Shown piece by piece: positions 1 through 7,147 of a DNA stretch of 15,325 nt. The notes beneath the pieces were generated by a model. It was not told the DNA's origin, did not search any database, and saw nothing but the letters and a program-made list of their open reading frames with translations. The translations under genes and the position numbers were made by a program. Location of the stretch: the NCBI GenBank assembly GCA_027729865.1, contig JAQCBM010000016.1, positions 1 to 15,325 on the forward strand, written 5' to 3'. The stretch comes from Actinomycetota bacterium. Lineage in GTDB: Bacteria > Actinomycetota > Actinomycetes > S36-B12. The number at the start of each line of letters is the position of its first letter. The first letter of the stretch is position 1.

Positions 1-12
1 ACGATGACTCCA

Positions 13-52
13 AAAGAAGAAGGCCCCAGCTCTTGCTGGGGCCTTCTTCTTT
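13..52 (-). terminator. Intrinsic terminator downstream of tRNA-Leu
   Basis: A perfect 18-bp inverted repeat (13-30 with 35-52) encloses a 4-base loop (31-34). The loop-proximal part is G/C-rich. The outer part is an A-rich strand facing a T-rich strand, so transcripts in both directions end in a pyrimidine/U-rich arm. It lies 17 bases past the 3' end of the minus-strand tRNA-Leu gene, so it most likely ends that transcript. It could also serve a plus-strand gene left of the window. Confidence 0.85.
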
Positions 53-69
53 GTCCGAGCCATCTCCTG

Positions 70-155
70 TGTCCGAGGGGGGACTTGAACCCCCATGCCC
101 CGTAAAGGGCACTAGCACCTCAAGCTAGCGCGTCTGCCAATTCCGCCACCCGGAC
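70..155 (-). tRNA. tRNA-Leu (anticodon GAG)
   Basis: Read on the minus strand, the 86-nt gene folds as a class II tRNA. A 7-bp acceptor stem (GTCCGGG with CTCGGAC, one G-T pair) is followed by discriminator A at 70. The anticodon arm is CTAGC-TTGAGGT-GCTAG, with anticodon GAG at 121-119, so it should read CUC and CUU leucine codons. A long variable arm typical of tRNA-Leu/Ser and a T arm containing GGTTCAAGTCC follow. The 3' CCA is not encoded (the next bases are CAG), so it would be added by CCA-adding enzyme. No duplicated 3' end or integrase suggests use as an attachment site in this window. Confidence 0.96.
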
Positions 156-167
156 GTGTGCCGCGAA

Positions 168-173
168 AGCATA
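168..173 (-). promoter_or_regulatory. Putative -10 box of the tRNA-Leu gene
   Basis: On the minus strand the hexamer TATGCT ends 12 bases before the tRNA 5' end, which suits a transcription start a few bases upstream of the mature 5' end and RNase P trimming. No convincing -35 hexamer is visible. The 52-base region is shared with the divergent M20 peptidase gene. Confidence 0.45.
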
Positions 174-195
174 ACGCCGCGTCGATCCCACACGG

Positions 196-201
196 CAGGA
201 T
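196..201 (+). promoter_or_regulatory. Possible -10 box, leaderless M20 peptidase
   Basis: CAGGAT lies exactly 6 bases before ATG 208. It is one mismatch from the TANNNT pattern found at the same distance before most other first genes here. A weak Shine-Dalgarno reading (AGGATGGGG) cannot be excluded. Confidence 0.35.
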
Positions 202-207
202 GGGGCC

Positions 208-1530
208 ATGACCGACGACGAGCTGATCGCCCTGCAGACAGAGGTCGTGGACGTCACTCGCGATCTCATTCGAATCGACACGAGCAACTACGGCCCATCT
301 CCGGAGACAGTCGGTGAAGCCGAGGCCGCCGACTACTGCGCCCAGATCTTGCGTGAGGTGGGCTGGGATCCGGAGATCATCGTCACCACCAGTGATCGCC
401 GGCGGGGATTGGTCTTGCGCATTCCAGGAACGGACCCGAGCCCACCAGCCCTCGTGGTGCACGGTCACCTCGATGTGGTCCCGGCGATCGCTGAGGATTG
501 GACCCACCCACCCTTCGCGGCGGAGATCGACGATGGCTTCATTTGGGGCCGAGGTGCGGTGGACATGAAGAACATGGACGCGATGATCTTGGCGGTTGCC
601 CGCCATTGGGGTCGAACAGGTGAGCGTCCACGTCGAGATGTGATCGTGTGCTTTTTTCCTGATGAAGAGGCCGGCATGGTGCACGGCTCGCAATGGTTCG
701 TGGAGAACCGACCGGACCTTTTTGCAGGTGCCAGCGAAGCCATCGGGGAGGTCGGTGGCTTCTCCCTGTCGGTGAACGACGACCTACGTCTGTATCCCAT
801 CCAAACGGCAGAGAAGGGCATCAAGTGGTTGCGTTTGAGCGCGTCGATGCGCGCCGGGCACGGGTCGATGATCCACGAGGACAACGCGGTCACCGAACTC
901 GCGGAAGCGGTAGCGCGCATCGGACGTCATGATTGGCCGGTCCGTCGCACCAAGACCGTCGAGAGATTCCTGGATGAACTCTCGCAGGCGTACGGAATCG
1001 ATCTCACCATCTCGGATACGAGCGAGGTGCTGCAACGCCTCGGAACATTGGGCATGTTGGTCGGAGCCACTCTCCAAAACACCGCCAATCCGTCGATGCT
1101 CGAAGCGGGTTACAAGGTGAACGTCATTCCCACCGAAGCCTCGGCACACATCGATGGTCGATTCCTGCCGGGTTACGAGGCTGAATTCGATGAAACCATC
1201 CGCTCGCTGGTGTCCGAACACATCGATATTGAGGTGATGAACTCAGACATCGCGATCGAAGCACCCTTCGAAACAACTACCTTCGATTTGATGGCATCGG
1301 TGTTGCGGGATGCCGATCCGGGGGCACGCGCGGTTCCGTACATGATCAGCGGCGGCACCGATGCCAAAGCGCTCACGCGGCTCGGTGTCGATTGCTACGG
1401 CTTCTCACCGTTACAAATGCCCGCTGATCTTGACTACTGGCGGTTATTCCATGGAGTGGATGAGCGAGTACCCGTGGATGGTCTTCAGTTCGGCGTGCGG
1501 GTGTTGCACCGCTTCCTCATGGCCTGTTGA
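208..1530 (+). CDS. M20 family metallopeptidase (ArgE/DapE/ACY1 type)
   Basis: A 440-aa cytosolic metal-dependent amidohydrolase expected to cleave an amide bond in a small N-acyl amino acid or dipeptide. All di-zinc site elements of M20 peptidases are visible. HGHLDVVP supplies H87 and D89, GRGAVDMK supplies the bridging D119, and DEEAG supplies the general base E153 and ligand E154. E181 follows in IGEVGG, and the C-terminal H415 in LFHGVDERVP. ISGGTDAK is the usual substrate-binding segment, and the region from about residue 200 to 325 should be the lid/dimerisation domain. Length is normal for the family. The substrate cannot be told from sequence; a dapE-type label (as for Rv2141c) would be a guess. 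The gene stands alone, divergent from tRNA-Leu and convergent with the DUF5703 gene 16 bases downstream. Confidence 0.93.
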   Translation: MTDDELIALQTEVVDVTRDLIRIDTSNYGPSPETVGEAEAADYCAQILREVGWDPEIIVTTSDRRRGLVLRIPGTDPSPPALVVHGHLDVVPAIAEDWTHPPFAAEIDDGFIWGRGAVDMKNMDAMILAVARHWGRTGERPRRDVIVCFFPDEEAGMVHGSQWFVENRPDLFAGASEAIGEVGGFSLSVNDDLRLYPIQTAEKGIKWLRLSASMRAGHGSMIHEDNAVTELAEAVARIGRHDWPVRRTKTVERFLDELSQAYGIDLTISDTSEVLQRLGTLGMLVGATLQNTANPSMLEAGYKVNVIPTEASAHIDGRFLPGYEAEFDETIRSLVSEHIDIEVMNSDIAIEAPFETTTFDLMASVLRDADPGARAVPYMISGGTDAKALTRLGVDCYGFSPLQMPADLDYWRLFHGVDERVPVDGLQFGVRVLHRFLMAC

Positions 1531-1546
1531 GGCGTCAGTAACCAAC

Positions 1547-1744
1547 TTAGGCGGTTCGAGCGATCCGATACACGCGTCGGCGCAGCCGGTACTGACGTCT
1601 GCCGTCGCGAAAGATACGCGTTCGATCGAGTTCCCAATTACCGGTTTCGGCGCTGGCCGTGAGCAACTGACGTGCTTCCTCTCGCGGGGTGTCGCGGGAC
1701 ATGCTCACCTCGCGAAACTCCCAGGTGCTGAGTCGGCGGCTCAT
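1547..1744 (-). CDS. DUF5703 family small basic protein
   Basis: A 65-aa protein. The segments TWEFREVSMSRDT, EEARQLLTASAETGNWELDR and DGRRQYRLRRRVYRIARTA match what I remember of the short actinobacterial DUF5703 family: an aromatic/acidic start, a central NWELDR-like motif and a very basic C-terminus. Function is unknown; the Arg-rich tail could bind nucleic acid, but that is speculation. I place the start at ATG 1744 rather than the adjacent in-frame GTG (1747), because the box TACGGT (minus strand, 1756-1751) lies exactly 6 bases before the ATG, as at other first genes here. It converges on the M20 peptidase gene. A homologue near an M20 peptidase gene also occurs, to my recollection, in Streptomyces. 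Confidence 0.8.
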   Translation of the reverse strand: MSRRLSTWEFREVSMSRDTPREEARQLLTASAETGNWELDRTRIFRDGRRQYRLRRRVYRIARTA

Positions 1745-1750
1745 CACTTC

Positions 1751-1756
1751 ACCGTA
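1751..1756 (-). promoter_or_regulatory. -10 box TACGGT, leaderless DUF5703 gene
   Basis: TACGGT on the minus strand is followed by 6 bases and then ATG 1744. It fits the TANNNT-N6-start pattern of this window and selects the ATG over the preceding GTG. Confidence 0.5.
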
Positions 1757-1791
1757 TCCCGAAACTCGGCGCCCTTCACGCGCTCAGCGAA

Positions 1792-1833
1792 TATCGGTCA
1801 GCGCCTATCGATCAGTGCCTATCGATCAGCGAC
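1792..1833. repeat. Three tandem copies of a 14-bp unit
   Basis: The unit tatcgatcagtgcc occurs three times head to tail (1792-1805, 1806-1819, 1820-1833) with a few substitutions. The third copy contains the stop codon of the aldo/keto reductase (TGA at 1828-1826, minus strand), so the array covers the end of that gene and its 3' flank. It is probably a small slippage-generated repeat; no function is evident. Confidence 0.7.
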
Positions 1834-2806
1834 GCTGCGCCCAGCCTGCTTCCGGATAGCCCATGGACGGCTCGGAAACATCGTCGAGGGCAATGATGAT
1901 CTCCTCGGGCAGCTCAAGTTCTTCACTCGCTAGAGCCGAAATCAGTTGCTGCGTGGTGCGAGCCCCCAAGATCGGAGCAACAACACCGGGACGGTCGCGC
2001 AACCACGCCAGCGCAACTTCACCGGGCGCAGCGTCGAGACCGTCCGCCGCGGTGCATACGGCATCCACGATCCGGTGCGCGCGCTCGTTGTTGTAGGCAT
2101 TGACGAATCCGCTGGTCTCCGGATTGCCCCCGCGCGAATCGATCGGAATCGAGTGTCGGTACTTACCGGTCAACACTCCTCGACCCAATGGCGACCATGG
2201 AAGCACTCCGATGCCCAAACTCTGTGCGGCGGGGATGATCTCGCGTTCGATGCCACGCTCAAGTAGTGAGTACTCCATCTGCGTGGTGATGATCGGCGCG
2301 ATCCCCTTCACCTGCTGAATGGTGCACGCACGAGCGGTCTGCCAACCTGAGTAGTTGGAGATGCCCACGTATCGGACCTTGCCGCTGGTCACGGCGTGGT
2401 CGAGGGCTGCGAGGGTTTCCTCCAGGGGAGTCCAAGAATCCCATCGATGCAACTGCCACAGGTCGATGTGATCGACGTCCAGGCGCTTCAAGGAGGCATC
2501 AAGAGCATCCAGCAGGTGACGCCGACTGGCATCCAGGCGCCGATCGGTGTCCGGTCGCTGCACAGCCTTGGTGGCCAGCACCACGTCCTTGCGGCAGTCG
2601 AATTCCTGCAGCAACGTTCCCAGCAGTTCCTCGCTGATGCCCATGCCGTAACTGTCAGCAGTGTCGATGAGGGTGCCGCCGGCATCGAGGAAGGCAGCGA
2701 GTTGATCGCGCGCCTCGTACTCATCGGTCTGCTTGCCCCAGGTCATGGTTCCTAGGGCCAATCGCCCGACCCAAAGCCCGGACTTGCCCAACGGTCGCTG
2801 CTGCAT
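1826..2806 (-). CDS. Aldo/keto reductase (NADPH-dependent)
   Basis: A 326-aa (alpha/beta)8-barrel oxidoreductase expected to reduce an aldehyde or ketone with NADPH in the cytosol. The AKR catalytic tetrad is intact: D48 (LIDTADSYG), Y53, K80 (LATK) and H120 (WQLHRWD). The family segments GISEELLG, VRYVGISNYSGW and a proline-rich VLPWSPLGRGVLTGKYR are present in order, and the last gives the loop near the cofactor phosphate. Length is typical. The physiological substrate cannot be named; it resembles the YajO/YghZ-like group of general AKRs. The start at ATG 2806 is supported by TAGCGT 6 bases upstream. The gene is divergent from the LLM oxidoreductase with a 57-base shared promoter region. 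Its stop codon lies inside a 14-bp tandem repeat. Confidence 0.92.
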   Translation of the reverse strand: MQQRPLGKSGLWVGRLALGTMTWGKQTDEYEARDQLAAFLDAGGTLIDTADSYGMGISEELLGTLLQEFDCRKDVVLATKAVQRPDTDRRLDASRRHLLDALDASLKRLDVDHIDLWQLHRWDSWTPLEETLAALDHAVTSGKVRYVGISNYSGWQTARACTIQQVKGIAPIITTQMEYSLLERGIEREIIPAAQSLGIGVLPWSPLGRGVLTGKYRHSIPIDSRGGNPETSGFVNAYNNERAHRIVDAVCTAADGLDAAPGEVALAWLRDRPGVVAPILGARTTQQLISALASEELELPEEIIIALDDVSEPSMGYPEAGWAQRR

Positions 2807-2812
2807 GAACGC

Positions 2813-2818
2813 ACGCTA
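2813..2818 (-). promoter_or_regulatory. -10 box TAGCGT, leaderless aldo/keto reductase
   Basis: TAGCGT on the minus strand is followed by 6 bases and ATG 2806. Between this box and the divergent TAGGGT at 2852-2857 lies a small dyad, CGATT (2822-2826) with AATCG (2836-2840), in the zone where both -35 regions would fall. It could be an operator, but 5-bp arms are weak evidence. Confidence 0.55.
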
Positions 2819-2851
2819 TTGCGATTGGGCCGACGAATCGGGCTTTGCCCC

Positions 2852-2857
2852 TAGGGT
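2852..2857 (+). promoter_or_regulatory. -10 box TAGGGT, leaderless LLM oxidoreductase-uppP unit
   Basis: TAGGGT is followed by 6 bases and ATG 2864. The same box and the same spacing recur at 5887 and 7959. No good -35 match is visible at 16-18 bases. Confidence 0.6.
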
Positions 2858-2863
2858 GGCGTC

Positions 2864-3913
2864 ATGAAATTAGGCGTGAACCTCGGTTACTGGGGTGCAG
2901 GTAATGACGCGGACAACCTCGAGGTGGCCCGCGAGGCCGATCGCCTCGGCTACTCGGTGGTCTGGGCTGCTGAGGCGTACGGCTCGGATGCCGCAACGGT
3001 GCTGAGCTGGATCGCAGCGCAGACCGAGTCGATCGACATCGGGTCGGCGATCTTCCAGATTCCCGGTCGCACACCCGCGAACTGCGCCATGACCGCGGCA
3101 ACGCTCGACACGTTGTCCGGTGGTCGATTCCGGCTCGGTCTTGGTGTGTCGGGGCCGCAGGTCTCCGAAGGTTGGCACGGGGTGCGCTTCGACAAGCCGC
3201 TGGCCCGAACACGGGAGTACGTGGACATCGTCCGGATGGCGCTGCGGCGAGAACGTGTCACATACAACGGTGAGTTCTGGCAACTGCCGCTACCCGATGG
3301 ACCTGGCAAGGCACTCACCCTCACCGTGCACCCGGTGCGCGAGTCCCTTCCGATTTATCTCGCCGCGATCGGGCCGAAGAACCTGGAGTTGACCGGGCAA
3401 ATCGCGGACGGGTGGCTTGCGATCTTCTTCAGCCCCGAGCAGGCGGGGGAGATCATGGCTCCGATCGTCCGTGGTCGTGAATCGGTGGGCAAGACGATGG
3501 ACGGCTTCGATGTCGTGCCCACCGTTCCCGTGGTGCCGGGCGCGAGCGTGGAGGAGGCCGCCGATCAGGTTCGTGCCTATGCCGCGTTGTACGTGGGCGG
3601 CATGGGTTCCCGCGACAAGAACTTCTACAACCAATTGATGACTCGCATGGGGTACGAAGAAGCCGCCATCGAGGTGCAGGACAAGTACATGGCCAAGGAC
3701 TATGCCGGGGCCGCTGCGGCGGTGCCCTTGGAGTTCTTGGATTCCACGTCCCTGCTCGGTCCGCCCGACCGCATCGCTGAGCGCCTGCATGCCTACGCCG
3801 ATGCCGGGGTGACCACGCTCACGATCGGTAGTTACGCCGGGACCATCGACCAGCGCGTGGGCGTGCTGCGCATGATGAGCGAGTTGATGGAGCGCACCGG
3901 ACTCGGTGACTAA
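2864..3913 (+). CDS. LLM class F420-dependent oxidoreductase, Rv3520c-like
   Basis: A 349-aa luciferase-like (beta/alpha)8-barrel protein. The N-terminal MKLGVNLGYWGAGNDADN, the block RTPANCAMTAATLDTLSGGRFRLGLGVSGPQ, then KPLARTREYVDIVR and IYLAAIGPKNLELTGQIADGW, match the subfamily I remember for M. tuberculosis Rv3520c, a group of putative coenzyme F420-dependent oxidoreductases. The substrate is unknown and F420 use is inferred from the family, not seen. No signal peptide or membrane segment is visible. ATG 2864 follows a TAGGGT box by 6 bases. The stop overlaps the uppP start by one base (TAATG at 3911-3915), so the two genes are almost certainly translated from one mRNA. Whether the pairing has meaning for cell-envelope lipid chemistry is open. 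Confidence 0.88.
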   Translation: MKLGVNLGYWGAGNDADNLEVAREADRLGYSVVWAAEAYGSDAATVLSWIAAQTESIDIGSAIFQIPGRTPANCAMTAATLDTLSGGRFRLGLGVSGPQVSEGWHGVRFDKPLARTREYVDIVRMALRRERVTYNGEFWQLPLPDGPGKALTLTVHPVRESLPIYLAAIGPKNLELTGQIADGWLAIFFSPEQAGEIMAPIVRGRESVGKTMDGFDVVPTVPVVPGASVEEAADQVRAYAALYVGGMGSRDKNFYNQLMTRMGYEEAAIEVQDKYMAKDYAGAAAAVPLEFLDSTSLLGPPDRIAERLHAYADAGVTTLTIGSYAGTIDQRVGVLRMMSELMERTGLGD

Positions 3914-4746
3914 TGGCTGAACCGATGTCCTGGTTCGAGGCGGTAGTCCTCGGGCTGGTGCAGGGTCTCACCGAATTCCTGCCGATCTCGTCCTCGGCGC
4001 ACATCCTCATCGTCTCCAGACTCTTCGGCTGGGGGGATCCGGGCGCGGCATTCACAGCGGTGTCGCAAATCGGCACTGAAGCCGCGGTCTTGATCTACTT
4101 CCGGCACGACATCGCGCGCATCCTGAGTGCGTGGTTTCGAAGCTTCCGCGAACCAGAACTCAGAAAAGGTATCGACGCACGGATGGGTTGGTACGTGATC
4201 ATCGGCACGATCCCGATCGCCGCCCTCGGGTTGTCTTTTGCCTCGGTCATCGAGACCAGCGCACGCAATCTGTGGATCGTCGCGACCGTCTTGATCGTGT
4301 TCGGTGTGGTCCTCGGGCTCGCCGATCGGTTGGGCCGAAAGACCAGGGAGCTGGAGTCACTCAACATTCGTGACGGTGTGCTCTTTGGCTTCGGCCAGGC
4401 ACTCGCCTTGATCCCCGGTGTGTCACGGTCCGGCGCCACGATCTCCACGGGTTTGGCATTGGGCTACTCGCGCTATGCAGCAACGCGATACGCCTTCTTG
4501 CTCGCGATACCCGCCGTATTGGCCTCCGGCCTGTACGAGGCCACCAAGATCGGTGATGACCCGAATGTCCAGTGGGCTCAAACCTTGATCGCCACGGGCA
4601 TCGCGCTGGTGGTGGGCTATCTAGTGATCGCGTGGTTGATCAAGTGGGTCACCACCCGCTCCTACATGCCCTTCGTGATCTACCGCGTTGTCTTGGGCTC
4701 CGTGCTGTTGGTGCTGCTCGCGACCGGCGTTATCACCGCCACATAA
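3913..4746 (+). CDS. uppP: Undecaprenyl-diphosphatase UppP (BacA family)
   Basis: A 277-aa polytopic membrane enzyme that dephosphorylates undecaprenyl diphosphate, recycling the lipid carrier for peptidoglycan and other envelope polymers; high dosage gives bacitracin resistance in other bacteria. Both active-site motifs are present. The first is QGLTEFLPISSSAH (residues 17-30), with E21, S26-S28 and H30; Q17 stands where E. coli has Glu. The second is PGVSRSGATIS, with R172. Hydrophobic stretches at about 6-18, 96-113, 121-139, 193-210, 224-244 and 256-275 fit the multi-helix fold. Length is usual. Translation probably depends on coupling: the ATG overlaps the stop of the upstream oxidoreductase, and no strong Shine-Dalgarno is seen. 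The gene ends 17 bases from the convergent corA stop. Confidence 0.96.
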   Translation: MAEPMSWFEAVVLGLVQGLTEFLPISSSAHILIVSRLFGWGDPGAAFTAVSQIGTEAAVLIYFRHDIARILSAWFRSFREPELRKGIDARMGWYVIIGTIPIAALGLSFASVIETSARNLWIVATVLIVFGVVLGLADRLGRKTRELESLNIRDGVLFGFGQALALIPGVSRSGATISTGLALGYSRYAATRYAFLLAIPAVLASGLYEATKIGDDPNVQWAQTLIATGIALVVGYLVIAWLIKWVTTRSYMPFVIYRVVLGSVLLVLLATGVITAT

Positions 4747-4763
4747 GTTGTGAGATGTGAGCG

Positions 4764-5801
4764 CTACAGCCAGCCGTTGCGTTTGAAGCCTCGGTACAGC
4801 AGCAGGCACACGATCGCGATGCCGCCGAGGATGATCGGGTAGCCCCACTCCCACTTCAACTCCGGCATGTTCTCGAAGTTCATGCCGTAGATGCCTCCTG
4901 CCACAGTGGGGACGGCGGCGATCGCGACCCAGGCCGAAATCTTCCGGGTGTCGGAATTTTGTTTCAGGTCCTGCATGGCGGTACTGGCCATGAGCATCGT
5001 CATCAGGAGCGAGTCGATGTTCTCGATGGCATCGTGGGCGCGCAAGATGTGCTCACCGATATCTCGAAAGTACGGCTTCAGCGGCTCAGGCATCGGCTCG
5101 AATACCTCATCCGCGAAATCGTGTCCCACACGAGCCAGCGGTTGCACCGCCCTACGTGCCTGCATGTTCTCGCGTTTGAGGTCGTAGATGCGTTTCGTCA
5201 CATCCGTGGTGGGTGCCATCGAGAAGACGTCGGTCTCCACCTCGCCCACGTCCTCGGATACGGCATCGACCACCGCGAGGTAGCCATCGACCGTCATGTC
5301 CATGATCGCGTAGAGAACTGCTAGCGAGCCGTGTTCTCGTAATGCGGCGCTGGCCTTCAATCGTTCTCTGATCGAACTGAGATCGCCGTGCTGTCCGTGC
5401 CGAACGGTCACCGCATAACCGGGACCGGTGAAGATCGATACCTGCCCGGTGTCGATCACCAAACTCTCTTCGTCGTAGCCGAGTGTCTTGAGCACCGTGA
5501 ACACCGTGCCGTCGTCAGATACGTCCACCTTGGCTCGTTGCCGACTATTTGCGGCGTCTTCCACCTGCAGGTGCTCCAGGTTGAAGACCTCCTGCACGGC
5601 GATCAACTCAGGCTTGGTGGGATCCAGGAGTCCCACCCACACGAAACCCTCGGAATATTCCCGTGCCGTTTCCAGCAGCTGCCTCAACTCATCCTTGACC
5701 AATGCGCCGGTGAGGTCCTCATCGTTCGGGATATGGCGAGGGGAGTCATCGACGATGTCGATGGCCCCGCCGGGGTGGTAGGCACCCAATCCCCGAATCA
5801 C
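4764..5801 (-). CDS. corA: CorA family magnesium/divalent cation transporter
   Basis: A 345-aa pentameric-type channel subunit for Mg2+ (possibly Co2+/Ni2+) uptake. It has a long soluble N-terminal domain (about 1-285) with the CorA segments FVWVGLLDPTKPEL, VFTVLKTLGYD and SLAVLYAIMDMTVDGYLAVVD. The long stalk helix follows (IYDLKRENMQARRAVQPL). At the C-terminus are TM1 (about 287-304), the signature Y-G-M-N (G306-M307-N308), a periplasmic loop FENMPELKWEWG, TM2 (about 321-336) and a basic tail. The start is GTG 5801, the only ATG/GTG/TTG between an in-frame upstream stop and the conserved domain; a CTG further upstream is conceivable. The TANNNT box is less clear here (CGTGGT 6 bases upstream). 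Divergent from the phosphatase gene, with a 97-base spacer that shows no obvious Mg2+ riboswitch. Confidence 0.94.
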   Translation of the reverse strand: MIRGLGAYHPGGAIDIVDDSPRHIPNDEDLTGALVKDELRQLLETAREYSEGFVWVGLLDPTKPELIAVQEVFNLEHLQVEDAANSRQRAKVDVSDDGTVFTVLKTLGYDEESLVIDTGQVSIFTGPGYAVTVRHGQHGDLSSIRERLKASAALREHGSLAVLYAIMDMTVDGYLAVVDAVSEDVGEVETDVFSMAPTTDVTKRIYDLKRENMQARRAVQPLARVGHDFADEVFEPMPEPLKPYFRDIGEHILRAHDAIENIDSLLMTMLMASTAMQDLKQNSDTRKISAWVAIAAVPTVAGGIYGMNFENMPELKWEWGYPIILGGIAIVCLLLYRGFKRNGWL

Positions 5802-5886
5802 GCGATCACCACGTATCCATTCTGCCGTGAGAGAACTGCCCAGCGTGGGACGTCCAACACAACATGCCTCATGAAGCTTCCACTTC

Positions 5887-5892
5887 TAGGGT
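5887..5892 (+). promoter_or_regulatory. -10 box TAGGGT, leaderless phosphatase-DUF3090-SCO1664 unit
   Basis: TAGGGT is followed by 6 bases and GTG 5899. This fixes the start of the first gene of the trio and suggests a leaderless mRNA. Confidence 0.6.
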
Positions 5893-5898
5893 TGACCG

Positions 5899-6585
5899 GT
5901 GGCTACCGTCGTTCTCGTCCGTCATGGGCGTACCCAGGCCAACGCCACGGGTGTTCTTGCTGGTTGGTCCGATGGCGTGCTCCTCGACGAACACGGCCAA
6001 GCCCAAGCAGCGGCCGTGGCCCAGCGGTTGGCGGGTGTGACACTCGCCGGCATCGTGGCATCGCCGCTGGAGCGGACTCGACAAACCGCAGATGCGATCG
6101 CCAACGCTCACGATGCTGGCCCCCTGGATATTCACCTCGACGAACATGTGGGGGAGTGCCACTACGGCGAGTGGACCGGCAAGGAACTGAAGAAGCTCGC
6201 CAAGGATCCGTTGTGGAAGGCCGTGCAGTCGCATCCAAGTTCGGTCACCTTCCCGGGCGGTGAATCGATGACCGCCATGCAGCAACGCGCAACCTCGGCG
6301 ATCCGGCGGTGGAACGAGCACTTCGGTGAGAAGTCGACATACGCCGTGGTTAGTCACGGCGACGTCATCAAAGCGATCTTGGCCGATGCCCTGGGAACCC
6401 ATCTGGATCTGTTCCAGCGCATTTGTGTGGATCCGTGTTCTATTTCCATCATCGATTACACGAAGGACCGTCCCTTCGTTGTCCGAAGCAACGACGTTGG
6501 CTCGGATCTGTCCTTCCTGACGCGTAAGCCCAAGCGCGGCAAGAAGGGTGATGCCGTGGTGGGCGGTGGGGCTGGCCATGCCTAG
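5899..6585 (+). CDS. Histidine phosphatase family protein, MSMEG_4193-like
   Basis: A 228-aa cytosolic enzyme of the phosphoglycerate-mutase-like branch. The phosphohistidine site is LVRHGRT (R8, H9). R59 (SPLERTRQTA), E86 (VGECHYGEW) and H153 (VSHGDVIKAIL) complete the phosphate pocket and acid residue. By sequence and context it fits the actinobacterial MSMEG_4193 group (putative phosphomutase; the equivalent M. tuberculosis gene is, from memory, Rv2135c). Phosphatase activity is more likely than mutase activity but cannot be decided here, and the substrate is unknown. The basic tail TRKPKRGKKG (about residue 207 on) is family-like. The start is GTG 5899, after a TAGGGT box at 6 bases. The 3' end overlaps the DUF3090 start by 8 bases, so the genes are probably cotranslated. 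Confidence 0.9.
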   Translation: MATVVLVRHGRTQANATGVLAGWSDGVLLDEHGQAQAAAVAQRLAGVTLAGIVASPLERTRQTADAIANAHDAGPLDIHLDEHVGECHYGEWTGKELKKLAKDPLWKAVQSHPSSVTFPGGESMTAMQQRATSAIRRWNEHFGEKSTYAVVSHGDVIKAILADALGTHLDLFQRICVDPCSISIIDYTKDRPFVVRSNDVGSDLSFLTRKPKRGKKGDAVVGGGAGHA

Positions 6586-7147
6586 ACGGATTCTGGAGTT
6601 CCGGCTGCCCGAACGGTTCGTGGTGGGAACCGTAGGGATGCCGGGGGAGCGAACCTTCTTCCTGCAAGCTCGATCTGCCGATCAGGTCGTGACCGTTGCC
6701 TTCGAGAAGCAACAGGCATTGGTCCTCGCCGAGCGCATCGATCAACTTCTGGATGAGGTAACCGGTTCGCGCGCGCCGGCGGATTCGATTCCTGCCAAGG
6801 CGCCCGTTGAGTTGGCCGACAACGCGCCACTGGATGTTCCGCTCGAGGAAGAGTTCCGAGTGGGTGCGATGGCGTTGGGTTGGGATGAGGCCAACAATCT
6901 CGTGGTCATTGAGGCCCATGCCGTTTCCGAGGTCGAGGACTTCGAACCACCGGAGTTAGCCGACGACGACGCCGATGGCCCGGACACCCTTCGAGTGTGG
7001 CTGTCCGCGCCGTACGCGCGTGCTTTCGCCGAGCGAACGCGGTCGGTGGTCTCAAGCGGGCGGCCTTCGTGTCCGTTTTGCCAGCAGCCGCTCGATCCGC
7101 TGGGTCACATCTGCCCGCGCGCTAACGGATACAAGCGCCGTTCATGA
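6578..7147 (+). CDS. DUF3090 family protein with CxxC...HxC tail
   Basis: A 189-aa protein of unknown function, conserved in Actinobacteria. The opening PRRILEFRLPERFVVGTVG and PGERTFFLQAR are the hallmarks I associate with DUF3090 (M. tuberculosis counterpart Rv2134c, from memory). The C-terminus carries CPFCQQPLDPLGHICP, giving C165, C168, H177 and C179, a likely zinc-knuckle-type metal site. An acidic linker (about 117-137) separates the two parts. I chose ATG 6578 rather than an upstream in-frame ATG at 6548, because the family begins with MPRR-like sequence. This start overlaps the phosphatase stop by 8 bases. The end overlaps the SCO1664-family gene by 4 bases (ATGA). The tight packing suggests the three products act together. 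Confidence 0.9.
   Translation: MPRRILEFRLPERFVVGTVGMPGERTFFLQARSADQVVTVAFEKQQALVLAERIDQLLDEVTGSRAPADSIPAKAPVELADNAPLDVPLEEEFRVGAMALGWDEANNLVVIEAHAVSEVEDFEPPELADDDADGPDTLRVWLSAPYARAFAERTRSVVSSGRPSCPFCQQPLDPLGHICPRANGYKRRS

Noticed and set aside
70..207. tRNA-Leu as an integration site
   Set aside because: No integrase, no second copy of the tRNA 3' end and no composition change are visible next to it.
112..693. 193-aa open frame on the minus strand, running through the tRNA and the M20 gene
   Set aside because: Its 5' part is antisense to the clearly coding M20 gene and its 3' end runs through tRNA-Leu; composition is that of a shadow frame.
1361..1933. 190-aa plus-strand frame over the M20 3' end, DUF5703 and the reductase end
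   Set aside because: It overlaps three supported genes in other frames and has no recognisable motif or start signal.
5802..5898. Mg2+-sensing riboswitch upstream of corA
   Set aside because: The 97-base spacer shows no extended paired structure or known riboswitch core that I can recognise, and it also carries the divergent phosphatase promoter.
5388..6263. 291-aa plus-strand frame across the corA 5' end and the phosphatase gene
   Set aside because: It is antisense to corA and out of frame with the phosphatase; both of those have intact active-site motifs.
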